From assembly GCF_010078235.1 (NCBI RefSeq), contig NZ_JAABOS010000008.1, positions 124,001 to 188,000 of the forward strand: 64,000 nt of DNA. Direction: 5' to 3'. The position numbers and the translations under genes are program-made. Numbering within the stretch: the first letter of the stretch is position 1; each line of letters begins with the position of its first letter. Below the pieces are notes generated by a model, which saw only the letters and a list, made by a program, of their open reading frames with translations, did no database searches and was not told where the DNA came from. Shown piece after piece: positions 7,603-17,759 of this stretch. The DNA is from Cognatundibacterium crateris. Its GTDB lineage: Bacteria; Pseudomonadota; Gammaproteobacteria; Burkholderiales; Burkholderiaceae_D.

Positions 7603-8835
7603 ATGAGCGATATTAAGAAAGTCGTCCTCGCCTATTCCGGCGGTCTGGATACCTCCGTTATTCTGAAATGGCTGCAAGACAATTACCAATGTGAAATCGT
7701 GACCTTCACTGCGGATCTGGGTCAGGGCGAAGAGCTGGAACCGGCCCGTGCCAAGGCCTTGAAATTCGGTATCAAACCGGAAAACATCTACATCGACGAT
7801 GTACGCGAAGAATTCGTGCGCGACTTTGTTTTCCCTATGTTCCGCGCTAATACCATTTATGAAGGTGAATACCTGCTGGGTACCTCCATCGCGCGTCCGC
7901 TGATCGCAAAACGCCTGATCGAAATCGCAAAAGAAACCGGTGCCGATGCAATCTCGCACGGTGCGACTGGCAAGGGCAATGACCAGGTACGTTTTGAGCT
8001 CGGCGCTTATGCGCTGATGCCAGGCGTGAAAATCATCGCGCCTTGGCGTGAATGGGATTTGCTGTCGCGTGAAAAACTGCTCAAATATGCAGAAGATGCT
8101 GGCATCGATATCGACATGAAACACAAAAACGGCGGCGCACCGTATTCCATGGATGCCAACCTGCTGCACATCAGCTTCGAAGGCCGTCATCTGGAAAACC
8201 CAAGTGCAGAAGCCGAAGAAAGCATGTGGCGCTGGACCGTCAGCCCGGAACAGGCTCCGGACGCACCGGAATACCTGGACATCGAATTTGAACGCGGCGA
8301 CATCGTAGCCCTGAACGGCGTGCGCATGTCCCCTGCCACTGTGCTGGCCGAACTGAACCGCCTGGGCGGCAAACACGGCATCGGTCGCCTGGATCTGGTT
8401 GAAAACCGTTATGTCGGTATGAAATCCCGCGGTTGCTATGAAACGCCAGGCGGCACCATCATGCTGCGCGCGCACCGTGCGATAGAATCGATCACGCTGG
8501 ACCGTGAAGTCGCGCATCTGAAAGATGACCTGATGCCACGTTACGCCAGCCTGATTTATAACGGCTACTGGTGGGCACCGGAACGCATCGCACTGCAGAC
8601 GCTGATCGACCATACCCAACAGACCGTCAATGGCTGGGTACGCATCAAACTGTATAAAGGCAATGTGATTACCGTGGCACGCGATTCGAAAACCGATTCG
8701 CTGTTTGACATGAATATCGCGACGTTTGATGAAGACGGCGGCGCCTACAATCAGGCTGATGCTGGCGGCTTTATCAAGCTCAATGCACTGCGTATGCGGA
8801 TTGCCGCCAACGCGCGTGCAAAACGCGGTCAGTAA
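7603..8835 (+). CDS. argG: Argininosuccinate synthase
   Basis: ATP-dependent ligase that joins citrulline and aspartate to give argininosuccinate. The N-type ATP pyrophosphatase motif [12 protein letters not shown] is at residues 10-21, and the second signature [14 protein letters not shown] is near residue 120. The 410-residue length is the typical proteobacterial form. It begins 175 bp after argF, with the MITE-like repeat filling most of the gap, and ends 20 bp before a strong intrinsic terminator. argH is not in the window. Confidence 0.97.
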   Translation: MSDIKKVVLAYSGGLDTSVILKWLQDNYQCEIVTFTADLGQGEELEPARAKALKFGIKPENIYIDDVREEFVRDFVFPMFRANTIYEGEYLLGTSIARPLIAKRLIEIAKETGADAISHGATGKGNDQVRFELGAYALMPGVKIIAPWREWDLLSREKLLKYAEDAGIDIDMKHKNGGAPYSMDANLLHISFEGRHLENPSAEAEESMWRWTVSPEQAPDAPEYLDIEFERGDIVALNGVRMSPATVLAELNRLGGKHGIGRLDLVENRYVGMKSRGCYETPGGTIMLRAHRAIESITLDREVAHLKDDLMPRYASLIYNGYWWAPERIALQTLIDHTQQTVNGWVRIKLYKGNVITVARDSKTDSLFDMNIATFDEDGGAYNQADAGGFIKLNALRMRIAANARAKRGQ

Positions 8836-8855
8836 GCACTACAGTATGTAATATG

Positions 8856-8893
8856 AAAATGCCCGCATCTTTGCTTGATGCGGGCATTTTTTT
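8856..8893 (+). terminator. Intrinsic terminator after argG
   Basis: A perfect 14-bp stem AAAATGCCCGCATC / GATGCGGGCATTTT encloses a 7-base loop and is followed by a run of seven T in total. It lies 20 bp past the argG stop codon. Confidence 0.92.
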
Positions 8894-8961
8894 GTCTGTC
8901 ATTTCGTCTCTCAATTACCGGCGCTTTCACATTGCGCTGAACACTTTTTTCAGGACTAGTC

Positions 8962-9276
8962 ATGAGCACACAGTTTGATCAGGTCAGTATCGTTAAAAAA
9001 GCCAACCTCTATTTTGATGGCAAATGCGTTTCCCACACCGTGCTGTTCGCGGACGGCAGTAAAAAAACCCTGGGTGTGATTTTTCCATCCACATTAGTGT
9101 TTAACACCGCAGCAGCGGAAATCATGGAACTGAATGCCGGCAAATGCCGCATACGTCTGCAAGGCAGTCAGGACTGGCAGGAATATCAGGCCGGTCAGCA
9201 ATTTCAGGTAGCGGCCAATTCCAGCTTTGAGATAGAAACGCTGGAAACGCTGGACTACGTGTGTCATTTCATCTGA
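8962..9276 (+). CDS. ppnP: Pyrimidine/purine nucleoside phosphorylase (PpnP/YaiE family, DUF1255)
   Basis: Small single-domain cupin of 104 residues. The family catalyses phosphorolysis of a broad range of nucleosides to free base and ribose 1-phosphate. Diagnostic stretches are [16 protein letters not shown] near the N-terminus, the [15 protein letters not shown] segment, and the C-terminal YVCHF. The length equals that of the Escherichia coli protein. It stands alone between the argG terminator and a convergent minus-strand gene; its stop is followed by an inverted repeat (GCTGAAGC 9307-9314 / GCTTCAGC 9331-9338) without a T-run. Confidence 0.92.
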   Translation: MSTQFDQVSIVKKANLYFDGKCVSHTVLFADGSKKTLGVIFPSTLVFNTAAAEIMELNAGKCRIRLQGSQDWQEYQAGQQFQVAANSSFEIETLETLDYVCHFI

Positions 9277-9367
9277 GGCAGATAGCGACCAGGCTGCTTC
9301 ATTGACGCTGAAGCTGGATAATGCGCATCCGCTTCAGCTTGAATCTCAGATAGCTTAGGCGTCCGCC

Positions 9368-9874
9368 TTAGTCGTCGCGCCGGTGTCCATGTCCGTGCTC
9401 ACGGCCGTGCTCTTCCCGGCGCCATTCACGCCGCTCTTCCCTGCGTTCATGCTCCCAGCGTCGATGATCATCGCGATAGCGGCGGTCGTCATAACGATCC
9501 CAGCCATAGACGGGTGCCGGAGCATAACGCCGATAGGACGGCGCATACACAGTCTGGTACCAGTTATCCTGCACAAAATAGACCTGGCGGCCGCAGGCAT
9601 CGTAGCGATAACAGTGGTGAGACCAGTGATGGATATGGCCGGGTGGTACGCGCAGATACAGTGGCTGTTCGATATACACAGGCGGCCGGTTCACCAGCAG
9701 CGGACGTTCATACACCAGTTGTGGACGCATGGTATTGCCTATGTCCAGCCGGCCGTAAAAGCCAGGATCACCGACAGATACCGAGACGCCGATATCGCTG
9801 GCCTGGGCGGGGGAAGTGCCTGAAAGACTGGCTGCGGCCAGCGATAAGGCGATGAAGAATGCAGACGCTTTCAT
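9368..9874 (-). CDS. Secreted hypothetical protein with Arg/His/Glu-rich tail
   Basis: No function recognised. The 168-residue product begins with a signal peptide (MKASAFFIALSLAAASLSG, cleavage about residue 25 after AQAS). A Pro/Tyr-rich middle part follows, with VYERPLLVNRPP and VYIEQPLYLRVPP repeats of the type found in many small secreted betaproteobacterial proteins, and a central His-rich HIHHWSHHC segment. The last 50 residues are almost entirely Arg, Glu, His and Asp (HRRWEHERREERREWRREE). The tail would be strongly charged and may be disordered or bind metal or nucleic acid. It stands alone, convergent with ppnP. Confidence 0.7.
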   Translation of the reverse strand: MKASAFFIALSLAAASLSGTSPAQASDIGVSVSVGDPGFYGRLDIGNTMRPQLVYERPLLVNRPPVYIEQPLYLRVPPGHIHHWSHHCYRYDACGRQVYFVQDNWYQTVYAPSYRRYAPAPVYGWDRYDDRRYRDDHRRWEHERREERREWRREEHGREHGHGHRRDD

Positions 9875-10052
9875 GATTTCTGTCCTTGTCCGGGTTGCGC
9901 TGTGATGCAGCTCACATGCTACAAGAGTGATGCTTGAGTGCAGCGTGAGTCCAGCATGAGTTCAGCGTTAACGCCGCCCGGATGAAAGCGGATGACAGCA
10001 GGATCGCAAGCATTTGTAAGCAGATGTATGCGATCCAGGTATTTGTGCCGGA

Positions 10053-11606
10053 TCAGGCTTTAGACGTTTTGCGGAAATCTTTAAAGCGAAAACCCATGAT
10101 GCCGAGTGCCGCAAAATACACACCGGCCGAAATCAGTACCAGTCCACACATAATCATCGCGCGCAGATACGGCGTGGATTTCATCTCCAGCCACGGGAAC
10201 TGATCTGAAATCCAGGAACAGGTGGCGGCCATGATCAGCAAGGCTGCAGCGAGTTTAATGAAGAAAGGCAGCCAGCCAGCGCGCGGCTGATAAATGCCGC
10301 GACGGCGCAAACCGGTGTACAGCAAACCAGCATTCACACAGGCGCCCAAACCGACCGACAGCGCCAGCCCGGCATGCGCGAACCATGGCACAAAAATCAG
10401 GTTCATCAACTGGGTGGCGACCATCACCGACAGCGCGATTTTGACCGGCGTGCGAATATTCTGTTGCGCATAAAAGCCGGGCGCCAGAATTTTCACCAGA
10501 ATCAGACCAATCAGACCGATGCCATACGAAAGCAAGGCATTAGCCGTCATATGCACTGCATGATCACTGAATTTACCTTGATGGAATAAGGTCGCAGTCA
10601 GCGCTTCCGGGATAATTGCCAGCGCCACTGCGGCTGGCATCGCCAGCAAAAATGTGAGTCGCAAGCCCCAGTCCAGCAAGGCAGAATATTCTTCTTTATC
10701 GCCATCGGCATTCGCCTTAGACAGACCAGGCAGCAATATGGTACCCAGTGCCACGCCGAGTATCGCGGTCGGGAATTCCATCAAACGGTCGGCGCTGGCC
10801 AGCCAGCTCACGCTGCCCGGGACCATACGTGTCGCCAGATTGGTATTGATCAGAATGCTGATTTGTGATGCAGACACGGCCAGCACGGCAGGCGCCATAT
10901 TTTTGAGGATGCGACGCACGCCGGCATCCTGCCAGGCGGTGCCGGGCCGCCAGCCTATACGTGGCAACATCCCTACCCGCATCAAGGCCGGTATCTGTAT
11001 CGATAGCTGCAGCAAACCACCGACAAAGACTGCAATCGCGAGCGCGTAAATCGGCGTTTCCAAATGCTGTGCCAGCCACAGCGAAGCCGCAATCGACGTC
11101 AGGTTATACAGCACCGGTGTAAAGGCCGGGATCTTGAATTCACGCCAGGTATTCAGGATGCCGCCAGCCAGCGCCACCATGGACATAAAACCTATGTAAG
11201 GGAACATAATGCGGGTCATCACCACACTGGCCGCAAAATCATCCGGCCGGTCGACAAAACCGCTGGCTGCCGCATACATGATGGCCGGTGCACCTGCCAC
11301 GCCCAGCGCGCAGGTCAGCACTAAGGCCCAGACCAGCAAGGTCGCTACGTGATCGATCAGGTCTTTGGTTTTTTGCTCACCCTGCTGGGTTTTATATTCC
11401 GCTAATATCGGCACGAAGGCCTGCGCAAATGCGCCTTCTGCGAACAAACGGCGCAGCAGATTGGGAATGCGAAAGGCGGTATTAAACGCATCGGTCATGC
11501 CGTCTGCGCCAAATTTTGTAGTGATCAATACGTCGCGCGCCAGCCCCGTGATGCGGGAAAGCATGGTCATGCCGCTGATAGAAACGAGGGTCTTTAGTAA
11601 ATTCAT
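10053..11606 (-). CDS. murJ: Lipid II flippase MurJ
   Basis: Inner-membrane flippase of the MOP superfamily that carries lipid II from the cytoplasmic to the periplasmic face for peptidoglycan synthesis. It has 517 residues and about 14 hydrophobic segments. The N-terminal SISGMTMLSRITGLARDVL and the FAEGAFAQAFVPILAEY segment are hallmark MurJ/MviN sequences, including the conserved arginine of the first helix. It has an open 10-bp approach to its start and no gene overlaps it. In many betaproteobacteria rpsT lies divergently beside murJ; here a serine hydrolase occupies that place. Confidence 0.95.
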   Translation of the reverse strand: MNLLKTLVSISGMTMLSRITGLARDVLITTKFGADGMTDAFNTAFRIPNLLRRLFAEGAFAQAFVPILAEYKTQQGEQKTKDLIDHVATLLVWALVLTCALGVAGAPAIMYAAASGFVDRPDDFAASVVMTRIMFPYIGFMSMVALAGGILNTWREFKIPAFTPVLYNLTSIAASLWLAQHLETPIYALAIAVFVGGLLQLSIQIPALMRVGMLPRIGWRPGTAWQDAGVRRILKNMAPAVLAVSASQISILINTNLATRMVPGSVSWLASADRLMEFPTAILGVALGTILLPGLSKANADGDKEEYSALLDWGLRLTFLLAMPAAVALAIIPEALTATLFHQGKFSDHAVHMTANALLSYGIGLIGLILVKILAPGFYAQQNIRTPVKIALSVMVATQLMNLIFVPWFAHAGLALSVGLGACVNAGLLYTGLRRRGIYQPRAGWLPFFIKLAAALLIMAATCSWISDQFPWLEMKSTPYLRAMIMCGLVLISAGVYFAALGIMGFRFKDFRKTSKA

Positions 11607-11720
11607 AGGCCAGCATTATAGCCTCTGCACTGCACAATCTTCCGTTTTTCCCCTGATTTGGTACACTCTGGCAGCCGAGCCGCAATGCTCTTTTCCGCAG
11701 TGTTCTTCCGGAGTCCAATT

Positions 11721-12809
11721 ATGTCTGTGTTTTCACGCTACCGCCGTGCCCTGCAGTTGCCGGGGCTCCTGACTGCCCTGTTGCTGAGCGCCAGCTTCTG
11801 TCTGCCAGCCAGCGCTATCGACAACAGCGGTCTGGAAAAAGCAGCGAGTGCGCTGGCCCAGTCCGGTTTTCAAGGTGCGGTTTTGGCCGCGCGTGGCGAT
11901 CAGGTCTTGCTACAAAAAAGCCTGGGGCAGTTTGGCGAGCTGAATCAGACTTTCCGCTTCGCTTCTATCACCAAGCAGATGACGGCGATACTGGTGATGC
12001 AGGAAGTGGATGCCGGCAAATTCAAACTGGATGCCAGTTTAGGCAGCTATTGGCCGGATTATCCAAATGCGGATGCGCGTGCAATCACGCTGCGCCAGCT
12101 GCTCACGCATTACTCCGGCCTTTACAATGAAAATGCGATACCTGACTTCCATATGGCGTCGGCCGCACGCGGTGACAATATGCAGGAATTTGCGACTGGC
12201 GTGTGCGCTCAGCCGCTCAAGGCCAGCCCGGGCAGCAGCTTTGATTACAACAACTGTGACTACATGGTGTTGGGTGCGCTGCTGGAGCGCATGAATAAGC
12301 AGAGGTTTGCGCAACTGCTCAAAAAAAGAATCTTCCAACCCGCAGGCATGAAGCAATCCGGGCTGTATAACGCAGCCATGCCAGACAAGCGCAGCCATGT
12401 ACACGGCATACTGAATGGCCAGCCTGAACCGGAAGTTAATTTCGCCAGTTATGGCGCAGCGGGTTCCAGCTATGGCACGCTGCAGGATTTGCTGGCGATG
12501 AACCGCGCTTTCATACAGGGCAAGCTGATGTCTGCCGCAGCCCGCAACGAGATGCTGAAGCCGAATGCGACTGGTGGTGCACTGGGCGTGTGGGTCTATC
12601 CGTTTGGTGGCGCAGATGCGGCTAAACCAACGGTGATCGTTGAACGTCAGGGCTGGATAGCGGGAATAAGAATCTTGAATCTGGTCGATACTGCGAGCGG
12701 CAATGTACTGATACTGGTCAGCACCAATGGCGATCTGGATCTGACCCAGACCTGGGCCAATCAAGGCCCGGCGGCGGCCTTATTGAGCGCGTTGATTAAA
12801 GCGAAGTGA
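11721..12809 (+). CDS. Beta-lactamase-fold serine hydrolase (class C / peptidase S12 family), exported
   Basis: Predicted periplasmic serine hydrolase of 362 residues, fold of AmpC, esterase EstB and D-Ala-D-Ala peptidases. An N-terminal signal peptide ends at PASA near residue 37. The SxxK motif is SITK in RFASITKQM (nucleophile serine), and the second motif YxN is seen as DYNNCDY. The third box, usually HxG or KTG, appears as RQGWIAG, so it is divergent. Start 11721 is chosen because CGGAG stands about 9 bases upstream and a signal peptide follows; the frame is open 63 bp further up. The divergent third motif argues against a classical beta-lactamase. The substrate is unknown. Confidence 0.8.
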   Translation: MSVFSRYRRALQLPGLLTALLLSASFCLPASAIDNSGLEKAASALAQSGFQGAVLAARGDQVLLQKSLGQFGELNQTFRFASITKQMTAILVMQEVDAGKFKLDASLGSYWPDYPNADARAITLRQLLTHYSGLYNENAIPDFHMASAARGDNMQEFATGVCAQPLKASPGSSFDYNNCDYMVLGALLERMNKQRFAQLLKKRIFQPAGMKQSGLYNAAMPDKRSHVHGILNGQPEPEVNFASYGAAGSSYGTLQDLLAMNRAFIQGKLMSAAARNEMLKPNATGGALGVWVYPFGGADAAKPTVIVERQGWIAGIRILNLVDTASGNVLILVSTNGDLDLTQTWANQGPAAALLSALIKAK

Positions 12810-12847
12810 GTTCTTGCTGCATAACTCGCTGCCGGATATAACTACAA

Positions 12848-13150
12848 TCAGGCAGCGTTATCTATCATCATTAAAGTGCCAAAGCTGCCTCTGGCGACGG
12901 CATGGGTTTTACTGGCGGGGACAATGAATAATTCCCCCGCCCTGACCGAAATCACCTTCCCATCCAATTCCAGATTCAATTGTCCATCCAGCACAAACAA
13001 GCCCTGATCAAAATCATGCATTTGTGCAGGATAGCCAGTGGCATCCATACGCAAAACTTTCAGACTGGCACCCGCAGCTTTACCCAGCACGGTACTTTGC
13101 CAGGCATCAGGGAGCGCAGCGGCGCGGGATTTAACATGAGTCAGCGGCAT
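12848..13150 (-). CDS. Small cupin-domain protein
   Basis: Single cupin of 100 residues. The two conserved boxes are partly visible: HDFDQGLFVLDGQLNLELDG (motif 1, with only some metal-ligand positions kept) and GELFIVPASKTHAVARG (motif 2, with His). Such proteins bind small metabolites or metals and often serve as isomerases or sensors. It is convergent with the serine hydrolase upstream and lies 130 bp beyond the end of the kynR-like gene. No specific role can be given. Confidence 0.75.
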   Translation of the reverse strand: MPLTHVKSRAAALPDAWQSTVLGKAAGASLKVLRMDATGYPAQMHDFDQGLFVLDGQLNLELDGKVISVRAGELFIVPASKTHAVARGSFGTLMMIDNAA

Positions 13151-13279
13151 AATTCAATCACAATCACTAATTACAGCTATTGAACAGGAACAGCACGAGC
13201 GTCATTCCGTTTGCGGTCAGCATTTGCTGACCAAATCAACTAAGCAAATTTGATACCACCAAATCTCAACATGCTATTT

Positions 13280-13759
13280 TCAGCCTTGATCTTGCATCAG
13301 TTCCGCTGCAATCTGATGAGTATCTTTTAAAGTCTGCAATACGATATTCGAACGTATATCGAGCACACCCGCCGTTTTATACAAGCGCTCCAGCACAAAG
13401 CCAGAGTAGTGTTTCAAATTCCTGGCGCGTACTTTCAGCAGGTAATTTGCATCGCCGGTGATGATGTAAGTCGCCACCACTTCCGGCCATTGCTGCAGTG
13501 CCCTAGAGAAATTTTCGTGCCAGTCTTCTACGTCTCGCCGCATCGTCACCTGCACAAAAGCCTCAACTTCTATCCCGACTTTGGTCGCATCAATCACCGC
13601 ACAATAGTGGTGAATAATGCCTGCATCTTCCAGCGCTCTCACTCTGCGCAGGCACGAAGATGGGGATAAAAATACCTTATCTGCCAATTCCTGATTACTG
13701 ATACGTCCGTCGGTTTGTAATTGCTGCAAAATTTTCAGGTCGGTCGCATCCAGTTGCAT
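13280..13759 (-). CDS. kynR: Lrp/AsnC-family regulator, probable kynurenine-responsive KynR
   Basis: Transcription regulator with an N-terminal winged helix-turn-helix (LDATDLKILQQLQTDGRIS, recognition helix SPSSCLRRV) and a C-terminal RAM/AsnC ligand-binding domain (VQVTMR, YIITGDANYLLKV). The frame could start 57 bp further up at 13816; the start at 13759 (MQLDATDLK) gives the usual family length of about 159 residues. It is divergent from kynB across a 191-bp region. In Pseudomonas aeruginosa the regulator in this place, KynR, is of the same family and activates kynBAU with kynurenine. The specific assignment is from context; the family assignment is from sequence. Confidence 0.88.
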   Translation of the reverse strand: MQLDATDLKILQQLQTDGRISNQELADKVFLSPSSCLRRVRALEDAGIIHHYCAVIDATKVGIEVEAFVQVTMRRDVEDWHENFSRALQQWPEVVATYIITGDANYLLKVRARNLKHYSGFVLERLYKTAGVLDIRSNIVLQTLKDTHQIAAELMQDQG

Positions 13760-13950
13760 GTATTCGCTTTCGTCCGGGTTCAGGTCAAACTGTGTTTGCT
13801 GCATCACAGCAAACAAATTTAGCGGAAAATTTCAAATATTGTCTATATCTGGCAGTATATTCGACTACATCCAAATTACTCCATGCAATTTGCAAGAAAT
13901 TGTCACGTAATCCGGCATAAAATCACTGCTACTCAATTGCAGGAGTTTTT

Positions 13951-14589
13951 ATGTCCACCGCAACGCATAGCAGCCAGATCTGGGACATCAGTCCCGCCAT
14001 CAAAACCGGTATTCCGGTATGGCCGGGCGATACCGCCTATCAGGCCGAAACCACCTGGCAAATCGCCGATGGCTGCCCGGTCAAAGTCAGCAAAATCACG
14101 CTGTCCACCCATACCGGCGCGCACTGCGATGCGCCCTCACATTACGATATCGACGGTGCCGCGATTGATGAAGTAGCGTTGCATACCTATATCGGTGCAT
14201 GTCGCGTAATTGATTGCCAGGACGCGGCTCAGGTACTGCCGGAACATGTGCAGCCCTATCTGAGCGAGATTCCGGCGCGCGTGCTATTCCGCTGCTATAC
14301 CCAGGCACCGCAAAGCAGCTGGGACAGCAACTTCCCCAGCGTGGCAGCCGCCACCATCACGCTGCTCGCGCAACATGGCGTGAAGCTCATAGGCATAGAC
14401 AGCCCTTCGCTCGATCCACAGGACTCCAAGACACTGGACGCGCATCATTGCATCAAGGCGCATCAGATGGCGATCCTGGAAGGCATCGTGCTCGATCAGG
14501 TAGCGGCCGGCGACTATGAGCTGATTTGCCTGCCACTCAAGCTGCACGGCCTGGATGCCAGCCCGGTACGTGCGATTTTGCGGCGCTGA
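13951..14589 (+). CDS. kynB: Arylformamidase (kynurenine formamidase)
   Basis: Metal-dependent cyclase-fold hydrolase that converts N-formylkynurenine to kynurenine, step two of tryptophan degradation. The 212-residue product starts [17 protein letters not shown], diagnostic of bacterial KynB. The metal-binding block is [13 protein letters not shown] (residues about 50-62), containing the HxGxHxD motif. A good ribosome-binding site (GCAGGAG) lies 6 bases before the ATG. It is the first gene of kynB-kynU-kynA, divergent from the Lrp-type regulator. Confidence 0.95.
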   Translation: MSTATHSSQIWDISPAIKTGIPVWPGDTAYQAETTWQIADGCPVKVSKITLSTHTGAHCDAPSHYDIDGAAIDEVALHTYIGACRVIDCQDAAQVLPEHVQPYLSEIPARVLFRCYTQAPQSSWDSNFPSVAAATITLLAQHGVKLIGIDSPSLDPQDSKTLDAHHCIKAHQMAILEGIVLDQVAAGDYELICLPLKLHGLDASPVRAILRR

Positions 14590-14657
14590 AGGCCAGACAT
14601 CATTCATCCATATTTTCACTATCCACCACTGAACAATTGATAGAAACAGGAGACAGC

Positions 14658-15920
14658 ATGAGCACCGTAGCGAACACCGTACTGACCCGCGCCGATTGCG
14701 AGCGCATGGACGCCAGCGATGCACTGGCCGCATTGCGCGAGGATTTTTTACTACCGGAAGGCATGATTTACCTGGATGGAAATTCACTCGGCGCGCGTCC
14801 CAAAGCCTCGCTGGAACGTGCACGCCAGGTCATCGAACAGGAATGGGGCCAGGACCTGATCACCAGCTGGAATAAAGCAGGCTGGTTCGATTTACCCTCG
14901 ACCCTTGGTGATCAGCTGGCACCACTGATCGGTGCGGACAAAGGCGAAGTCGTGGTGACCGACACGACCTCTGCCAATCTGTTTAAAGCGATTGCAGCGG
15001 CCTTGCACATGCAGTCTGCACACACAGAACGCAAGACCATCATTACCGAGCGCAGCAACTTCCCTACCGATATCTACATGGCAGAAGGCATCACGCGCTG
15101 GCTGGATCGCGGTTATCAGATTGTACTGATCGATCATCCGGAAGAATTAGCCAGCGTGATCAATGAAAAAACGGCACTGGTGATGCTCACGCATGTGAAC
15201 TACCGCACTGGCTATCTGCACGATATGAAGGCAGTAACAGCACTCGTCCATCAGCACGGTGCACTGGCACTGTGGGATCTGGCACACTCGGCGGGTGCGG
15301 TACCGGTGCAACTGCAAGAGGCGAACGCTGACTTTGCTGTAGGCTGCACCTATAAATATCTGAATGGCGGTCCCGGTGCGCCCGCCTTTATCTGGGTGCC
15401 GCACAAGCATCATGCGCAGTTTCATCATCCGCTTTCAGGCTGGTGGGGACATGCGAGCCCATTTGCGATGGACCCGCATTTCAGCCCGACACCCGGCATA
15501 CGGCGCGCGCTGTGTGGCACCCAGCCTATGATTTCGCTGGCTCTGGTCGGCTGCGGTCTGGATGTGTTCGGCAAAACCTCGATGCAGGCTTTGCGCACTA
15601 AATCACTGGCATTGACCGATCTGTTTATCGCCCTGACAGAAAGCCGCTGCGCATCCCATCCATTGAAACTGGTCACACCACGCGCGCATGCACAGCGTGG
15701 CAGCCAGGCCAGCTTTGAACATCCGCATGCCTATGCCGTGATACAGGCACTGATTGCACGCGGCGTAGTCGGTGATTACCGCGAACCCGGCATTATGCGT
15801 TTTGGTTTCACGCCTTTATATGTCAGCTTTGCCGATGTCTGGGATGCCGTAGAAATCTTGCGCGACATCCTCGATCAGCGCGATTACGACAGCAATTTAC
15901 AAAAAAATGCAGTGACCTGA
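14658..15920 (+). CDS. kynU: Kynureninase
   Basis: PLP-dependent hydrolase that splits kynurenine to anthranilate and alanine. The 420-residue protein has the fold-type I signatures [12 protein letters not shown] near residue 37 and [13 protein letters not shown] near residue 230, where the lysine of the YKY segment binds PLP. The frame is open further upstream into kynB. The start at 14658 is chosen because AGGAGA sits 8 bases before it and the N-terminus matches the family. It lies 68 bp after kynB. Confidence 0.95.
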   Translation: MSTVANTVLTRADCERMDASDALAALREDFLLPEGMIYLDGNSLGARPKASLERARQVIEQEWGQDLITSWNKAGWFDLPSTLGDQLAPLIGADKGEVVVTDTTSANLFKAIAAALHMQSAHTERKTIITERSNFPTDIYMAEGITRWLDRGYQIVLIDHPEELASVINEKTALVMLTHVNYRTGYLHDMKAVTALVHQHGALALWDLAHSAGAVPVQLQEANADFAVGCTYKYLNGGPGAPAFIWVPHKHHAQFHHPLSGWWGHASPFAMDPHFSPTPGIRRALCGTQPMISLALVGCGLDVFGKTSMQALRTKSLALTDLFIALTESRCASHPLKLVTPRAHAQRGSQASFEHPHAYAVIQALIARGVVGDYREPGIMRFGFTPLYVSFADVWDAVEILRDILDQRDYDSNLQKNAVT

Positions 15921-16012
15921 GTTCACTGCAACTATTCGTTCAAATCCGCATCGTGCGCGGCCGCACCTCAGTTGCAGCGCCACGATGCCGCCCCAAATTA
16001 AGGAAAAATAAG

Positions 16013-16867
16013 ATGAGCTCACACAACGAATCCGCTGGCAAATGCCCTATGGCCTGGCATGGTGCCCAACTCGATTTCTCTTCATCCATGAGTTATGGCG
16101 ATTACCTGGGTCTGGATCAGGTACTGAGTGCACAGCATCCGCTGTCGCCCAATCACAATGAAATGCTGTTCATCATTCAGCATCAGACCAGCGAACTCTG
16201 GATCAAACTGATGCTGCATGAATTACACGCGGTGCGCCGTCAGATCCGCGACAATGATTTGCCACCGGCTTTTAAAATGCTGTCGCGGGTCGCGCGTATC
16301 ATGGACCAGCTGGTACATGCCTGGGATGTCTTGGCGACCATGACACCGAGTGAATACACCGCGATCCGCCCTTACCTCGGTGCCTCATCCGGTTTCCAGT
16401 CGCATCAGTACCGCGAACTCGAATACCTGCTCGGCAATAAGAACGCCACCCTGATGGCGGTCCACGAAAGCAAACCGGAAGTGCATGCGACACTCGATGA
16501 TGCACTGCGCACGCCATCGATTTACGATGAAGCGATCCGCCTGATGGCACGTCAGGGTCTGACGATAGATGCTGACCGTCTGGAGCGCGACTGGACCCAG
16601 CCAGTGACAATGAATGAATCGGTGAAAGCGGCCTGGCTACAGGTCTATCAGGCACCGGAACAACACTGGAGCCTGTATGAACTGGCTGAGAAACTGGTGG
16701 ACATGGAGACCGCATTCCGCATCTGGCGCTTCCGCCATGTGACGACAGTCGAACGCATTATCGGCTTCAAAACCGGTACCGGTGGCACCGCTGGCGTCAG
16801 CTATCTGCGCAAAATGCTGGATGTTGTGCTGTTCCCCGAACTGTTTGCGCTGCGTACCGCTTTATAA
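16013..16867 (+). CDS. kynA: Tryptophan 2,3-dioxygenase
   Basis: Haem enzyme that opens the indole ring of tryptophan to N-formylkynurenine, the first step of the pathway. The 284-residue sequence includes [18 protein letters not shown], the [16 protein letters not shown] segment with the distal-site histidine, and the C-terminal [15 protein letters not shown] loop characteristic of TDO. The start at 16013 has AAGGAAAA 5-6 bases upstream. It follows kynU by about 92 bp and completes a full tryptophan-to-anthranilate set. The order B-U-A differs from the kynBAU order of Pseudomonas. Confidence 0.96.
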   Translation: MSSHNESAGKCPMAWHGAQLDFSSSMSYGDYLGLDQVLSAQHPLSPNHNEMLFIIQHQTSELWIKLMLHELHAVRRQIRDNDLPPAFKMLSRVARIMDQLVHAWDVLATMTPSEYTAIRPYLGASSGFQSHQYRELEYLLGNKNATLMAVHESKPEVHATLDDALRTPSIYDEAIRLMARQGLTIDADRLERDWTQPVTMNESVKAAWLQVYQAPEQHWSLYELAEKLVDMETAFRIWRFRHVTTVERIIGFKTGTGGTAGVSYLRKMLDVVLFPELFALRTAL

Positions 16868-16963
16868 TCGCAGCACTGGCAACAATGAGGCGAACACGTC
16901 TGTGTCTGACCAGGACCGCAACCGGGGCGGTGTTACTCCGGTCAGATCACAGAAAGGCAGCCC

Positions 16964-17590
16964 ATGCTGAGTTTGGAAACCGCCATCAGTTTTTTAGGCA
17001 TCTCGATTTTACTCGGGCTCAGTCCCGGCCCGGATAATGTGTTCGTCCTCATGCAGTCGGTGATGCAAGGACGGCGCGCCGGCATGCTGGTGGTGCTGGG
17101 TCTGTGTACTGGCCTGGTGGTACACACCACCGCCATCGCGATGGGGCTGGCTGCCGTATTTGCCGCATCCGCCATGGCCTTTACCGTCATGAAGCTGATC
17201 GGTGCCGCCTATTTGCTGTATCTGGCCTATGGCGCTTACCGCGCACCGGTCAGCACAGCCGACCAGCAGCGTCCACCGGCCTTGTCTGGCCGCCAGCTGT
17301 ATCTGCGCGGCATAGTCATGAATCTGACCAATCCTAAAGTCGTGCTGTTTTTCCTGGCTTTTCTGCCGCAATTTGTGTCGGCCGAACGGGGGGCGATTGC
17401 ACCGCAGTTTTTTCAGCTCGGCGGCATCTTCATCCTGGCCACCCTGCTCGCGTTTGGCAGCATCGCCTGGTTTGCCGCCAGTGCCGGTCAGCGTTTGCGC
17501 AGCTCGGCCAGCGCTCAACGCTGGCTCAATCGCAGCGCGGCGCTGGTGTTTGCCGGTCTGGCAGCCAAGCTGGCGTTCTCACAACGCTAA
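16964..17590 (+). CDS. LysE/RhtB-family amino acid exporter
   Basis: Six-helix inner-membrane exporter of 208 residues. The N-terminal GISILLGLSPGPDNVFVL is the LysE/RhtB signature (the SPGPD box), and NLTNPKVVLFFLAFLPQFV is the second conserved block. It lies 97 bp behind kynA on the same strand and before a shared terminator, so it may be transcribed with the kyn genes and export an amino acid or a pathway product such as alanine. That substrate link is inference; the family has broad and hard-to-predict specificity. Confidence 0.88.
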   Translation: MLSLETAISFLGISILLGLSPGPDNVFVLMQSVMQGRRAGMLVVLGLCTGLVVHTTAIAMGLAAVFAASAMAFTVMKLIGAAYLLYLAYGAYRAPVSTADQQRPPALSGRQLYLRGIVMNLTNPKVVLFFLAFLPQFVSAERGAIAPQFFQLGGIFILATLLAFGSIAWFAASAGQRLRSSASAQRWLNRSAALVFAGLAAKLAFSQR

Positions 17591-17708
17591 ATCAGGGACC
17601 ATCTGTAAAACACAAAGTCCGCATCAAATAAGGCTGTCCAGCCATTTTGCCGCCAACAGGCGCAGCGGTATTGGGTCTTGCTTATTTTGATCTGGCATAG
17701 AAGTAAAA

Positions 17709-17745
17709 AAAATCTGCCCCAGGTGCGACCGGGGCAGATTTTTTT
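17709..17745. terminator. Bidirectional intrinsic terminator
   Basis: AAAATCTGCCCC pairs with GGGGCAGATTTT around a short loop; T-runs are present on both strands. It stands between the LysE-type gene (plus) and the amidohydrolase gene (minus), so it can serve both. Confidence 0.9.
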
Positions 17746-17759
17746 ATATTGGCGCCAAC

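Noticed and set aside
7447..8619. 390-codon open frame antisense to argG
   Set aside because: Shadow frame over a certain argG gene; its end also runs into the palindromic repeat, giving the known spurious FLRVSVPLC text.
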